A stretch of 64,000 nucleotides of DNA. It comes from Desulfovibrio ferrophilus (lineage in GTDB: Bacteria; Desulfobacterota; Desulfovibrionia; Desulfovibrionales; Desulfovibrionaceae). A program made the translations under genes and the position numbers. A model generated the notes under the pieces. The model saw only the letters and a list, made by a program, of their open reading frames with translations, was not told where the DNA came from and ran no database searches. Location: NCBI RefSeq assembly GCF_003966735.1, contig NZ_AP017378.1, positions 2,996,905 to 3,060,904 of the forward strand. Direction: 5' to 3'. Position 1 is the stretch's first letter. Every line of letters begins with the position of its first letter. Positions 18,539 through 28,905 of the stretch are shown here, in pieces.

Positions 18539-19054
18539 ATGGCAGATCGTAGCGGAATCATTACTCTTCATGGCAATGGACTGACCCTGGCCGGCAACGA
18601 GGTCAAGGTGGGGCAAGCGGCCCCGGACTTCACCGTGCTGGACAATGGCCTGGCCCCCAAGACCCTCGCCGACTACAAGGGCAAGGTGCTCATCCTGTCC
18701 GCCGTGCCATCTTTGGACACTCCCACCTGCGACATGGAAACCCGCCGCTTCAACACCGAAGCCGCAGCCCTTGGTGAAGATGTCGAGATTCTGACCTTCT
18801 CCATGGACCTGCCCTTTGCCCAGAAGCGTTGGTGCGGTGCCGCAGGTGTGGATCAGGTCGCGACTCTCTCCGACCACCGTGACGCCTCCTTTGGCGAGGC
18901 CTATGGCCTGATCATCAAGGAACTGCGTCTGCTTGCCCGCGCCGTGCTGGTCGTGGACAAGGCCGGGACCATCACCTACCTGGAGATCGTTTCCGAGGTG
19001 GGCGACGAGCCCAACTATGATGCCGCCATTGCTGCAGCCAAGGCCGCTTTGTAA
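18539..19054 (+). CDS. tpx: thiol peroxidase
   Basis: 171 residues, atypical 2-Cys peroxiredoxin that reduces peroxides with thioredoxin. Peroxidatic Cys64 lies in TPTCD and the resolving Cys99 in RWCG, a spacing close to that of E. coli Tpx. APDFTVLD and PSLDTPTC are typical. AGGAG precedes the start. It is a single gene, followed by repeat copy D; the AT-rich 240 bases before it probably hold its promoter. Confidence 0.95.
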   Translation: MADRSGIITLHGNGLTLAGNEVKVGQAAPDFTVLDNGLAPKTLADYKGKVLILSAVPSLDTPTCDMETRRFNTEAAALGEDVEILTFSMDLPFAQKRWCGAAGVDQVATLSDHRDASFGEAYGLIIKELRLLARAVLVVDKAGTITYLEIVSEVGDEPNYDAAIAAAKAAL

Positions 19055-19071
19055 GGAGAGCGCAAACGGTT

Positions 19072-19212
19072 GGGAATAGGCACTAGCTGCGTTAAGTGAA
19101 GCCTTTGCGAGTCTTCGAGCTTAGTCTTCACTTACGCCTTAGGTGCGCCGCGAGCCGATTCAAAACCTCGCGTATGTGATATACGCCACAGTCTTGATTG
19201 GCTCTTGCGTCT
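19072..19212. repeat. dispersed repeat, copy D (long form)
   Basis: Follows tpx. The core CGAGCCGATTCAAAAC, GCGTATGTGATATACGC and TTGATTGGCTCTTGCG matches the family, with an extra left module (AAGTGAAG ... CTTCACTT hairpin around GCGAGTCTTCGAGC). Bases 19072-19170 are identical to 23783-23881 in copy E. Confidence 0.88.
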
Positions 19213-19274
19213 CGCATTCACCCATCCTCAGCCGCTTTACGCTTTGAGGCATATTGATGAAGTTCATGTTGAAG

Positions 19275-19308
19275 GCCCGTCTCCCAGTGATGCAGGGGGC
19301 GGGCCTTT
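19275..19308 (+). terminator. terminator-like hairpin downstream of repeat D
   Basis: GGCCCG at the left and CGGGCC at the right, with four T after. The same hairpin and flanks recur at 26118-26151 beside copy F, so it belongs to a duplicated upstream segment of the RND locus. The rest of 19213-19457 shows no gene. Confidence 0.6.
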
Positions 19309-19457
19309 TGTGTTGTTTGGTCTCATAACATATTGTCAAATATATCCTTTCCTGCCCTGTCTTGCCGCCCTGTGCCCTGCACTTAGTGTTTGTGATGGAA
19401 AAGTGTTGTGATATGTGAAGGCGAAGTGCCTTTCTATACTTTTCCAGGTGAGGAACC

Positions 19458-20714
19458 ATGAGCGCTTCACCTCTCAACACCACTACCCGAGGCTTGGTAA
19501 CGCAGATGCCAGCAACGCGAACACGATTTTTCTCCCTGGCGGCCGCCTTGGCTGTGTTTATGGGTTTGCTCGTTCTCGCGGGCTGCGATTCAGGCGATTC
19601 TAACGGCAACAAGGGCAAGCGTCCGGTTCCGGTGGAGGTTGCCCCCATCCGGCAGGGACATATCGAGCTCAAGCGCACCTTCAGTGGAACCCTGGAGGCT
19701 GCTGCGGAGTTCGTGGTCGCCCCCAAGGTGGATGGCCGGGTGGTGCGGCTGGAGGTTGATCTCGGCGATACGGTCACCCGAGGGCAGATCGTGGCCGAGT
19801 TGGACAGTCGCGAGCATTCCCAGGCCGTGCTGGAGGCGCAAGCCGAATTGGCTGTGGCCGAGGCGACTCATTTCGAAGCTCAAAGTGCCCTTGAAATTGC
19901 CTCGCGCGAGTTTCAGCGTATCGAAAAGCTGCGCAAAACCGGTGTGGTTTCGGCCTCGCAGCATGATTCCGCTCAGGCCGAACAGTTGGGCAAGCAGGCC
20001 GCATTGAAGGTGGCGGCCGCCCGCATGAGCAAGGCCGAAGCCTCTCTGGCCTCTGCTCGTATTCGTCTGAGCTACACCAAGGTCAGTGCCGAATGGAATT
20101 CAGGTGGTGAAGCCCGGGTGATTGCCCAGCGTTTTGTGGATGAGGGCGAGACTGTATCCGAAAACACCCCGCTTGTTTCCATCGTGGAACTTGATCCCAT
20201 CACCGGGGTGATCCTGGTGACGGAAAAGGAATACGCACACATGGTTATTGGCCAGGAGGTGGCGATTGCTACTGATGCCTATCCCGGGCGTATCTTTACC
20301 GGTGCGATCAGCCGTATTGCTCCGGTCTTCAGCCGCTCCACCCGTCAGGCACGTGTGGAAATATCTACACCCAATCCCGATGGGCAGCTCAAGCCGGGCA
20401 TGTTCATCCGTACCACGGTCATCATGCAGAGCCTGGATCAGGCCACCCTTGTGCCCGATCAGGCCCTGACCACGCGCGACAACCGCATCGGGGTATTCCT
20501 GCTGGACGAAGGTGCCGGGACAGTAACTTGGAAGGAAGTCACCGTCGGCATCCGTGAAGGCAATACTGCACAGGTCATGGGCCAGGACCTTGTTGGGCGT
20601 GTGGTGACCCTTGGTCAGCAGTTCATCCAGCACGGCTCGGCGGTAAAGGTTTCGGGCGAAGACTCTGCAACCCGCAACCAGCCTGAAGCCAGTGGCAAGG
20701 ACACTGTGCAATGA
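19458..20714 (+). CDS. RND efflux periplasmic adaptor lipoprotein
   Basis: 418 residues of the membrane fusion (HlyD/AcrA) family. A lipoprotein signal ([10 protein letters not shown]) is followed by the split lipoyl domain ([25 protein letters not shown]), a coiled-coil hairpin ([18 protein letters not shown] region), and the beta-barrel and membrane-proximal domains ([24 protein letters not shown]). It links the inner-membrane RND pump to an outer-membrane channel; no TolC-like gene is adjacent. The stop overlaps the pump start by four bases (ATGA). Confidence 0.93.
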   Translation: MSASPLNTTTRGLVTQMPATRTRFFSLAAALAVFMGLLVLAGCDSGDSNGNKGKRPVPVEVAPIRQGHIELKRTFSGTLEAAAEFVVAPKVDGRVVRLEVDLGDTVTRGQIVAELDSREHSQAVLEAQAELAVAEATHFEAQSALEIASREFQRIEKLRKTGVVSASQHDSAQAEQLGKQAALKVAAARMSKAEASLASARIRLSYTKVSAEWNSGGEARVIAQRFVDEGETVSENTPLVSIVELDPITGVILVTEKEYAHMVIGQEVAIATDAYPGRIFTGAISRIAPVFSRSTRQARVEISTPNPDGQLKPGMFIRTTVIMQSLDQATLVPDQALTTRDNRIGVFLLDEGAGTVTWKEVTVGIREGNTAQVMGQDLVGRVVTLGQQFIQHGSAVKVSGEDSATRNQPEASGKDTVQ

Positions 20715-23700
20715 ATCTGCCCCAATTCTGCGTTCGCAGGCCCGTGCTTACGGCCATGGCGACTCTCATCGTCGTCACGGTGGGCATCTTTTCCCTGAGC
20801 CGATTGCGGGTGGATCTGCTTCCCGCCATCGAACTGCCTACGGTGAGTGTTCGCGTCAACTACGAAGGCGCCAGCCCCGAGGTCATGGAGCGGTTGGTCA
20901 CTCAGGTGATCGAGGAAGTCGTGGCAACGGTTCCCGGCGTGGAGGAGATCACCTCCACCTCGTCCACGGGGCGCAGCGATATCCGCGTGCGTTTCTCTTG
21001 GGGGGTCTCCATCGATACCGCCGCCCTGGACGTCCGCGCCCGGTTGGAAGATGAGCTGAACGAATTGCCCGACGATGTGGAGCGCCCCTGGATTCGCAAA
21101 TTCGATGTGGAGAGCTTCCCGGTGGTTATTCTGGGTATCAAGAGCGATCTTGACCCCGTGGAACTCACCGAGCTGATCGAGGTTCAGTTGCGCTACCGTT
21201 TTGCCCGTATTCCCGGCGTGGCGCAGGTGGATGTCTGGGGAGGGTTCAACCGCGAGGTCCGTGTGGAGCTGGACCCGGACCGGATCAAGGCCCTTGGCCT
21301 GCCCTTGGACGATGTGCTCGAAGCCATCGAGGATGCCAACCTGGACCTGCCTGCAGGAACTTTGGAGCATGGTCTTCAGGAGAGCACCCTCCGCGCACCA
21401 GCCGAGTTTATATCCCTGGACCAGATCCGCGACACGGTAATCGCCAAGCGCGAGGATGGGGACATCACCCTGGGGCAGGTGGCAGCGGTCAAGGATACTC
21501 ATGAGAAGTTGACCCGCATCATTCGAGTGAATCAGGGCCGGGGTGTTCGTGTCGGCATCCGCAAGCAGGCCGATGCCAATACACTGGAAGTTGCCAGCGG
21601 GATCATGGCCGAGATCAAGGCCATCAACCACGATTATCCTCAGGTGCAGGTGGTCCCGGTCATCAACCAGGGCAACTTCATCGAGCGCTCCATCACCAAT
21701 GTGGCCCATTCGGTGGCCTACGGCGGCATCCTTGCGGTACTGGTGCTGTTCTTCTTTTTGCGCAGCATTCAGAGCACGATCATCATCTCGCTGGCCATTC
21801 CCATTTCCATTGTGGCCACCTTCGCGCTCATCTTTTTCGGCGGATTCACCCTGAACCTGATGACCCTGGGCGGCTTGGCACTTGGCGTTGGCATGATCGT
21901 GGATAACTCCATTGTGGTTCTGGAGAACATCTTCAGGCGCATGAAAGAAGAGTCCTTGCCCGTGTCCCAAGCTGCGGTGGAGGGCGCGCGCGAGGTTGGC
22001 CCCGCCATTGTGGCCAGTACTTTGACCACGCTGGTTATCTTTTTGCCCCTTGCCTTTTTGCAGGGGGTCTCGGGTGTGCTGTTCAAGGAGATGGCCTATG
22101 TGATCATCTTTTCCCTGCTCTGTTCGCTGGTGCTGTCCTTAAGTCTGTTACCCACGGCGGCTTCGCGGCTCTTGAAGCCCCAGGTCCATGCTCCAGGCCG
22201 GGGCAAGGGTGGATTGGGGGCCGCAGTAGAGGCCTTTGGCGAGGTCTTGACGCGCCTGGATGCTGCCTACCGCGATCTGGTGAAATGGGCGCTTGGGCAT
22301 CGCAAGACAGTGGTTTTTGGGGCGTGCCTGTTGCTGATGGCAAGCCTGCTGCTTCTGCCTCTGATTGGGCGCGAGTTCATGCCCCCCAGCGACGAGGGCG
22401 AGGTACGCATCACTGGCGAGATGGAGGTCGGCACCCGGCTTGGCGTGGTGGACGCACAGACCCGGTTCATGGAGAGCTTGATCTATCCCGCCGTGCCCGA
22501 GGCTGTTTCCTCCGTGGTCAGTGTGCAGTCCTCGGCGTCGCGCAAGGCCAGGTCCGAGGGCGAGATACGTCTGTCCCTGCTGCCTGCTGCCAAGCGCCAC
22601 CGCTCCAATACCGAGATTGCCAAGGACCTGCGCCGTTTGCTGGAAGGCAACGTGCCGGGCATGAGAGTGCGGGTCCGTGCGCCGCAAGGCCAGTTTCTGC
22701 TGGATCGTCTTCTGGGTGGGGACGAGGGGCTGACCGTGGAGATTCGTGGTTTTGAACTGGGTGCTCTGGACGCCCTGGCCGGACAGGTTGCGCAGGACAT
22801 CGCTGGAGTGTTGGGCATTTCGGATACCAAGACCAGTCAGGAGGCTGGCCTGCCTCAGCAGGAACTCCGCATTGATCGTGATAAGGCTGCGGATCTGGGC
22901 CTGTCCGTTCGCGATGTGTCCGAGCTGCTGGAAACCGCCGTGGCGGGTTCCAAGGCCGGGGAATATCGCCACGAGGGCAATTCCTACCGAATCTTCGTGA
23001 AGCTTGCGGACGCCGAACAGCGTAGCATGGATGAAATTCTGGATCTGACTCTGACCAGTGCCTCGGGCGAGCAGGTGGCCCTGCGAAACGTGGTTTCAGC
23101 CACCGCCAGCCGTGGTCCGGTCCTCATCACCCGCAAGGACCAGCAGCGTCAGGTGACGGTCCAGGCCAACGTCGCCGGCCGTGATTTAGGTTCCGTGGCC
23201 CGGGATGTTCAGGCCATTATTGACCGGATTCCCCGGCCTGTGGGCTATGAGCTGCGTATCGCCGGTAACTATGAGGAGCAGCAGAAGGCCTCGCGCGAGT
23301 TGGCGTTCTCGATGCTGCTGGCCCTTGGGTTGGTCTACATGGTTCTGGCCTGCCAGTATGAATCCCTGCGCGATCCTCTGGTGGTCATGCTCTCCGTGCC
23401 CTTTGCAGCCATCGGGGTCATCCTGACGCTGTTTCTTACGGGTACGACCTTGAACGTGCAGTCCTACATCGGCTGCGTGATGCTCGAGGGCATCGTGGTC
23501 AACAATGCCATCCTGCTGGTGGACCAGGCCGGTCGCCTGTTCAGCTCGGGCATGGGCCTTGAGGACTCGTTGACCGAGGCTGCCCGGCGACGGCTGCGGC
23601 CAATCATGATGACCACCCTGACGACGATCCTGGGCCTGTTGCCCCTTGCGCTGGGTATCGGTGAGGGCGCCGAAGCACAGGCGCCACTGGCCCGCGCAGT

Positions 23701-23797
23701 CATCGGCGGGCTCACGGCTTCGACCCTGATCACGTTGGTGCTCATCCCTGTGGTCTACGCCATCTTCCACGCCAAAGAGGCCGGGAATAGGCACTAG
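20711..23797 (+). CDS. RND efflux pump, inner-membrane transporter
   Basis: 1028 residues, HAE1-type proton antiporter. Typical features: first helix after [11 protein letters not shown], porter domains, a TM4 motif [16 protein letters not shown] (one Asp then Asn, a common variant), and a second half repeating the layout ([19 protein letters not shown]). Substrate cannot be read from sequence. The final codons GNRH and stop come from repeat copy E: bases from 23783 are identical to noncoding repeat D. A second copy's end at 26750-26812 reads [13 protein letters not shown] instead, so the original C-terminus was probably replaced when the repeat joined. Confidence 0.93.
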   Translation: MNLPQFCVRRPVLTAMATLIVVTVGIFSLSRLRVDLLPAIELPTVSVRVNYEGASPEVMERLVTQVIEEVVATVPGVEEITSTSSTGRSDIRVRFSWGVSIDTAALDVRARLEDELNELPDDVERPWIRKFDVESFPVVILGIKSDLDPVELTELIEVQLRYRFARIPGVAQVDVWGGFNREVRVELDPDRIKALGLPLDDVLEAIEDANLDLPAGTLEHGLQESTLRAPAEFISLDQIRDTVIAKREDGDITLGQVAAVKDTHEKLTRIIRVNQGRGVRVGIRKQADANTLEVASGIMAEIKAINHDYPQVQVVPVINQGNFIERSITNVAHSVAYGGILAVLVLFFFLRSIQSTIIISLAIPISIVATFALIFFGGFTLNLMTLGGLALGVGMIVDNSIVVLENIFRRMKEESLPVSQAAVEGAREVGPAIVASTLTTLVIFLPLAFLQGVSGVLFKEMAYVIIFSLLCSLVLSLSLLPTAASRLLKPQVHAPGRGKGGLGAAVEAFGEVLTRLDAAYRDLVKWALGHRKTVVFGACLLLMASLLLLPLIGREFMPPSDEGEVRITGEMEVGTRLGVVDAQTRFMESLIYPAVPEAVSSVVSVQSSASRKARSEGEIRLSLLPAAKRHRSNTEIAKDLRRLLEGNVPGMRVRVRAPQGQFLLDRLLGGDEGLTVEIRGFELGALDALAGQVAQDIAGVLGISDTKTSQEAGLPQQELRIDRDKAADLGLSVRDVSELLETAVAGSKAGEYRHEGNSYRIFVKLADAEQRSMDEILDLTLTSASGEQVALRNVVSATASRGPVLITRKDQQRQVTVQANVAGRDLGSVARDVQAIIDRIPRPVGYELRIAGNYEEQQKASRELAFSMLLALGLVYMVLACQYESLRDPLVVMLSVPFAAIGVILTLFLTGTTLNVQSYIGCVMLEGIVVNNAILLVDQAGRLFSSGMGLEDSLTEAARRRLRPIMMTTLTTILGLLPLALGIGEGAEAQAPLARAVIGGLTASTLITLVLIPVVYAIFHAKEAGNRH

Positions 23798-23925
23798 CTG
23801 CGTTAAGTGAAGCCTTTGCGAGTCTTCGAGCTTAGTCTTCACTTACGCCTTAGGTGCGCCGCGAGCCGATTCAAAACCTCGTGTATGTCTTGATCGACTC
23901 TTGCGTCTCGCATTCACCCATCCCT
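23783..23925. repeat. dispersed repeat, copy E, overlapping the RND stop codon
   Basis: Identical to copy D for 99 bases (23783-23881), then diverges but keeps TTGATCGACTCTTGCG and CGCATTCACCCATCC. It provides the last four codons and stop of the RND gene. Bases 23926-24129 beyond it hold no convincing gene. Confidence 0.9.
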
Positions 23926-24129
23926 GACCTCTTTGGGGAGAAGAATCGGCGTGCGGGATGGACAGGGAATAAACGGCGGCGTTGTTCTGTTCTCGGGGAG
24001 GCGCTGCCCCGCACCCAGCTCAAGGGAATGATTCCCTTGAGAATCCTCATGATCAACGAGCCCGGCGCCGCATTGCGGTACCAGGCTCGTTGGTGTTGGG
24101 ACACGATTCCCGTCTGGGTCGCGCTGTTT

Positions 24130-25845
24130 CTACGAGGTGTAGAACGAGATGAAGGAATAGCCCGAAATCTCCACATGCTTCACGTCGCGCGCATAGCCCG
24201 CGAAGAGCACCATGCCCAATTGGCGCAGGTCGTCGGGATTGGCGTTGATCAGCCCCTCGGGCAGGGCGAAGTTGTTGATGTCGTCCATCTGGCGCCCGCA
24301 GACAATCTCCGTGAAATAACCGTCCTCGCCGCGCGTGGTGCGCAGAGTCAGATAGCTATCGTCGAAGTCCTTGTGTTCCTCGGCCATGTGGCAGAACAGT
24401 TCCTCGCAGCACAGCGAGAGCATGTTGAACGAGCGCTTGGACAGGCCGAGACGGGAGCGCCCCGCCTCCAGCATGCGCTTCATCTCGCCCAAGGCCTCCA
24501 TGCGGGCCGGGTAGGTTCCGCCGATGGAGCGCTTGGGCAGCAGCCAGGCCACCGCACTAAGCCCGAAGGCCGTGAACCCGCCCACGGCCACGCTGTTGTT
24601 CAATAGCGGCCCCAGGCTGTCGGGCACCAGTCCCGGGAAGTAGGTACCGCTCTGGGCCACCAGCCCCGCGGCCAGAGCCAGCCCGCAGATGATGCCGTGC
24701 TGGTTGCTCAGGCGGTTCATGGTCACCAGCCCGATGCCCGCGTGGAAGAGAAGCGCCACCATGACTACCAGGAAGCCGCCCATGACCGGTCCGGGCATGT
24801 CCAGGATGAAGGCCCCGGCCTTGGGCATGAAGGCCAGAACGAAGAGCAGCGCCGCGCCCATGATTCCCACCCGCCGCGAGGCCACGCCCGTCATCTCCAC
24901 CAGGGGCAGGTTGTCGCAGTAGACCGAAGGCACGCTGGTGCCCATCAGCCCGGCCGCGACCTTGGAGAGCCCGTCGCAGTAGAGCCCGCTTTGAATCACG
25001 TTGTAGGATACGCGCCTGAAGTCGCGCTTGGAGATCTGCTGCACCAGCATCAGGTTGCCCGTGTTCTCGATGACGCTGATGAGCATGGCGATGCCGAAGG
25101 CGATGCCCAGCGGCACGTGCGCGCTTGAGAGGTCCAACTCCAACCCCGGCCAGGCCAGGGGCGGCAGCCCGAACCAGGGGGCCGCCGCGCAGTGCGTGAA
25201 ATGAAGATGCCCCGTGGCCGCCGCCGCGCCATAGCCGCAGGCCATGGAGATGAGCGGTCCCCACATCTTGAGCAGCGCGTTGCCGAAGAGCATGCACAGG
25301 GTCATGGGCAGAGCCGTGGCCAGGCCGATGCCGAAGAGGATGCGGGTCTCGATGGGCGTGGCGTTGCCCCCGCCGCTCCACAGGTCCAGCGCGATGGGCA
25401 CCATGGACACGGCGATGAGCAGGATCACCACCCCGCCCACGTCCGGGGTGATGATGTGCCGGAAGAAGCGGATGAAATAGGTGTAGAGGAAGACCAGCGG
25501 CACGGTCAGAAGCGTCATGGTGGCCAGGGTGGCGAAGCCGCCCATGCGCACCGCGTCCAGCGAGCAGATCAGAAACGCGCTGTAGGAGCCGGTGAACAGG
25601 ATGAATCCCGCGCCGATGCCCAGCGTGCGCCGGCTTTGCAGATAGGTGAAGGCCGCGGCGATGAGGATCATTCCGAAACTCACGAATTGCATGGTCTCGG
25701 CGGGTACGCTCACGGTCTTGGCGATGACGTTGGGGATGAACAGGATGCCGTCGAAGATGATGGTCACGTGGACCAGTGCGAGCGCTGCGCACAGCGCCAG
25801 GGAAGGTTTTTCATCGACGCTGTAACGGAGGGAATCGCTTTTCAT
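24130..25845 (-). CDS. NCS2-like nucleobase permease fused to an RsbW-like domain
   Basis: 571 residues. The first ~440 are a polytopic membrane protein of the xanthine/uracil permease (NCS2) type, with about 12-14 hydrophobic helices, GVVILLIAVSMVPIAL, SVIENTGNLMLVQQIS and a helix-8-like VPSVYCDNLPLVEMTGVASR. Residues ~449-571 form a soluble tail with LSLCCEELFCHM, EIVCGRQMDDI and LGMVLFAGYARDVKHVEISG, which resembles degenerate HATPase domains of anti-sigma kinases; the N-box Asn is replaced by His. ATG 25845 is preferred over 25941 (AGAGAG upstream). Very GC-rich and antisense to the flanking RND genes, between repeat copies E and F. Substrate and tail function are unknown. Confidence 0.75.
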   Translation of the reverse strand: MKSDSLRYSVDEKPSLALCAALALVHVTIIFDGILFIPNVIAKTVSVPAETMQFVSFGMILIAAAFTYLQSRRTLGIGAGFILFTGSYSAFLICSLDAVRMGGFATLATMTLLTVPLVFLYTYFIRFFRHIITPDVGGVVILLIAVSMVPIALDLWSGGGNATPIETRILFGIGLATALPMTLCMLFGNALLKMWGPLISMACGYGAAAATGHLHFTHCAAAPWFGLPPLAWPGLELDLSSAHVPLGIAFGIAMLISVIENTGNLMLVQQISKRDFRRVSYNVIQSGLYCDGLSKVAAGLMGTSVPSVYCDNLPLVEMTGVASRRVGIMGAALLFVLAFMPKAGAFILDMPGPVMGGFLVVMVALLFHAGIGLVTMNRLSNQHGIICGLALAAGLVAQSGTYFPGLVPDSLGPLLNNSVAVGGFTAFGLSAVAWLLPKRSIGGTYPARMEALGEMKRMLEAGRSRLGLSKRSFNMLSLCCEELFCHMAEEHKDFDDSYLTLRTTRGEDGYFTEIVCGRQMDDINNFALPEGLINANPDDLRQLGMVLFAGYARDVKHVEISGYSFISFYTS

Positions 25846-25962
25846 TCGGCTCTCTTGGAGGGTTCGTTCTGGGTGGAGTGGCTGTACAGACGAGACTGAC
25901 ATGTCTTTGTCTGGAGCATTGGACAAGTGCATGCTTCGCAAAGCGGCTGGGCACGCGCGCCA

Positions 25963-26070
25963 GCTTAGTCTTCACTTACGCCCTAGGTGCGCCGCGAGCC
26001 GATTCAAAGCCTCGCGTATGTTTAATGCGAGTCGGCCTTGATCGGCTCTTGCGCCTCGCTTTCTCCCATC
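25963..26070. repeat. dispersed repeat, copy F
   Basis: CTTAGTCTTCACTTACG, GGTGCGCCGCGAGCC, CGCGTATG and TCGGCTCTTGCGCC match copies D and E with scattered changes. It is followed, as in D, by the segment ATATTGATGAA-TTCATG and the GGCCCG hairpin (26118-26151), so D and F mark the upstream ends of two copies of one locus. Confidence 0.88.
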
Positions 26071-26200
26071 CACAGCCGCTTTATGCTTTGAGGCATATTG
26101 ATGAATTTCATGTTGAAGGCCCGTCTCCCAGTGATGCAGGGGGCGGGCCTTTGTGTTGTAGGAATACGGGGCTGGCAGTAAAAAACTGAATCTGAAAGCG

Positions 26201-26812
26201 GTGCTGCCTTGTTCTTCTTTTGCGCAGCACGGTCATCATCTCTCTGGCTATTCCCATCTGTATCGTAACGACCTTTGCACTCATCTTCTTCGGCGGGTTC
26301 ACCCTGAACCTGATGACTTTGGATGGCTGGCCCTTGGGTTGGTCTACATGGTTCTGGCCTGCCAGTATGAATCCCTGCGCGATCCTCTGGTGGTCATGCT
26401 CTCCGTGCCCTTTGCAGCCATCGGGGTCATCCTGACGCTGTATCTCACGGGTACGACCTTGAACGTGCAGTCCTACATCGGCTGCGTGATGCTCGAGGGC
26501 ATCGTGGTCAACAATGCCATCCTGCTGGTGGACCAGGCCGGTCGCCTGTTCAGCTCGGGCATGGGCCTTGAGGACTCGTTGACCGAGGCTGCCCGGCGAC
26601 GGCTGAGGCCAATCATGATGACCACTCTGACAACGATCCTGGGCCTATTGCCCCTTGCGCTGGGTATCGGTGAGGGCGCCGAAGCACAGGCGCCACTGGC
26701 CCGCGCAGTCATCGGCGGACTCACGGCTTCGACCCTGATCACGTTGGTACTCATCCCTGTGGTCTACGCCATCTTCCATTCCAGAGAGAGCAAGGCTCGC
26801 CAGAAGGCGTAG
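26201..26812 (+). pseudogene. internally deleted second RND pump gene
   Basis: Bases 26201-26325 match RND codons around 21743-21885 ([21 protein letters not shown]) at lower identity and with frame damage. They then jump to sequence matching 23318-23770, which is about 98 percent identical ([12 protein letters not shown] to VVYAIFH). Roughly 1.4 kb is missing between the two parts, and the whole front of the gene and the adaptor are gone. The tail ends [13 protein letters not shown], probably the ancestral C-terminus. The near identity of the 3' part suggests recent duplication or gene conversion. Confidence 0.9.
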
Positions 26813-26883
26813 GCCTCGCTGCCTGCCTTGGGGCAAATGCTGAGTCGGTCTTCCCGAAACATGGGAGAGATGCCCCCTGGGGA

Positions 26884-28698
26884 TTATTCTCTTTGGGCTG
26901 CAACGCCCTGCGGTCCAGGCTTCGCCTGCGGTAGCAGGATGGTGAATCTTGCACCGCCTCCGGGGGCCGTTTCAGCCGTGATCTGGCCTTGATGGTTCTG
27001 GGTGATGATGAAGTAGGATACCGAAAGGCCTAGTCCCGTGCCTTCTCCCGGGGGCTTGGTGGTGAAGAATGGCTCGAACAATCGCTTACTCACCCCGTCC
27101 GGGAATCCTGGGCCATTGTCTTCGATCTCGATGCGGACCATCGGCCCATCGCTGCTGGTGCGCAGAGTGATGGTGGGTTCCTTGTCTGGGGTTGGTTCTC
27201 CGGCCATGGCCATAGCCGAATTCTTGAGCAGATTCAGGAACACCTGTTCGATTTCCTGAGCCGTCACGGTGATGGCGGGGAGGTTTGGTTCGTATTCTCT
27301 GTGGATATGTACGGCTTTGAAATCATATTGTTTTGCCAGATTATAATCGCTTTCTGCCAAGGCGATTGCATTGTCCAGAAGGTCGGGCACGGAGCACGGG
27401 GCAAGGCTTGAATCGCTGCTGCGGCTGAAGGCAAGCAGGTTGTTGATGATACCTGCAGCGCGCTGTCCGGAAGACTGGATGCCGTCCAGAAATCGATTGA
27501 TGTCGCGATCGCGGAAATAGTCGTGCATGGCCTTGAGGTCCAGGCCAACATTTTGCGCTGCGTTCTGGTTGGCAGGTAGATCCTCCGCTGATCGGCGCTG
27601 GATGTTCTGCACGGATTGCAGAATGCCGCTCAAGGGGTTGTTTAGTTCGTGGGCCATGCCAGCGGCAAGCCCCCCAAGGGAGATCATTTTTTCGGTCTGG
27701 ACGATAATCTGTTGCATTTGGACCTGTTCCGTAACGTCGTCGATACGGATGACAGCGCCTGTGATTCCCTCGTTTTTCAGCGGGAAAACGAAAATGTTGG
27801 CAATGCGTGAGGCATCGCCCAAAAGATTCTGCTGGGTCAGTTCCAGGGCCTCGCCATGGGTGACTGCCTGGGTGATGCTGTCCGTCAGTTCTTCCGGCAG
27901 GTGCAGGATGTCGGTCAGACGATACCCGAGTGCAAGTTTGGCTGGTGCCCCTGTGAGCATTTCCGCGGAACGATTCCATTGGGTGATCTGCATGTCCCTG
28001 TCGGTGCCGATGATGACCGACGGCATGGAATTGATGATGTTTTCCATGGAATTGCGCAGAGTGCGTAGTTCATGCTCGACACGTTTCTGGTGCGTGATGT
28101 TGGTATGCGTGCCGACCATGCGCAGGGCTCGACCGGTATGATCGTGGGCGACCACCTTGCCGCGCCCCAGAATCCAGCACCATCCGCCGTCTTTGGTGCG
28201 CATCCGGAACTCCATGGCAAAGTGGCCGATGCGGCCTTCAATGCAGTCTTTGCTGACCTCAAGCGAATGCTCCCTGTCGTCGGGGTGCATGTTGTCTTGC
28301 CAGGAGTTGATGTTGGTGAACCCTGCGTTGTCTTCATAGCCGAGCATGGCTGTGTAGCCGGGGCTGAAATAGACTTCGTCTGTTGTCAGGTCCCAGTCCC
28401 AGACGCCGTCGCGTACGGCACCCAGGGCAAAGGCCAGACGCTCCTGGCTGAGTCTGATGCTCTCCTTCTGGTCAAAGGATTGTTTGAGGTATTTGCTCAA
28501 GAGGGCAAATACCAACAGAGCTGTGACCAGAACATAAAACCAGCCTTTCCAGGTCTGGAGCATGGTGTAGGTGTCGTGATTCGTGACTAGCAGATCAAGC
28601 GCCTTGTCGGACAGCAGAATCCACAGTCCGCCGACCAGGGCATAGATGGATGCTGATTTGAGGGCGGGGATGACCCACTGTCGATTACCGTAATTCAT
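26884..28698 (-). CDS. membrane PAS-PAS sensor histidine kinase
   Basis: 604 residues. Two N-terminal hydrophobic helices (ASIYALVGGLWILL and FYVLVTALLVFALL) precede a first PAS with PAC (WDWDLTTDEVYFSPGY, HPDDREHS), a second PAS (IIGTDRDMQITQWNRSAEM), a dimerisation domain with MAHELNNPLSG (phospho-acceptor His350) and a HATPase domain (LNLLKNSAMAM, DNGPGF, GTGLGLSVSY). The HELNNPL form is typical of NtrB-like and PAS-rich kinases. No response regulator is adjacent, so the partner is unknown. It is on the same strand as, and upstream in the map from, the solute-binding protein gene. Confidence 0.92.
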   Translation of the reverse strand: MNYGNRQWVIPALKSASIYALVGGLWILLSDKALDLLVTNHDTYTMLQTWKGWFYVLVTALLVFALLSKYLKQSFDQKESIRLSQERLAFALGAVRDGVWDWDLTTDEVYFSPGYTAMLGYEDNAGFTNINSWQDNMHPDDREHSLEVSKDCIEGRIGHFAMEFRMRTKDGGWCWILGRGKVVAHDHTGRALRMVGTHTNITHQKRVEHELRTLRNSMENIINSMPSVIIGTDRDMQITQWNRSAEMLTGAPAKLALGYRLTDILHLPEELTDSITQAVTHGEALELTQQNLLGDASRIANIFVFPLKNEGITGAVIRIDDVTEQVQMQQIIVQTEKMISLGGLAAGMAHELNNPLSGILQSVQNIQRRSAEDLPANQNAAQNVGLDLKAMHDYFRDRDINRFLDGIQSSGQRAAGIINNLLAFSRSSDSSLAPCSVPDLLDNAIALAESDYNLAKQYDFKAVHIHREYEPNLPAITVTAQEIEQVFLNLLKNSAMAMAGEPTPDKEPTITLRTSSDGPMVRIEIEDNGPGFPDGVSKRLFEPFFTTKPPGEGTGLGLSVSYFIITQNHQGQITAETAPGGGARFTILLPQAKPGPQGVAAQRE

Positions 28699-28905
28699 TG
28701 TCAGGCGTTGCTCCTGCTTTCGCTGATTGAAGAGATTCTATTCTATCTGAGAACAAAGGGGGGCTCCAGAAAAATGAAATAAAAGGTGTTCCATGCTTGT
28801 ATCATTGAGCACAGGCATGGCGGCAGAGGAATGAGGGTCTGGGAGGGCGCAAGGGGGAATGGCATGCGCGTATCTGTCGGTTTCTGGCCTTCGTATTGGC
28901 CAGAG

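Noticed and set aside
24557-25792. 411-codon frame opposite in phase within the permease gene
   Set aside because: Arg/His/Gly-rich shadow in another frame of a gene with clear membrane helices.
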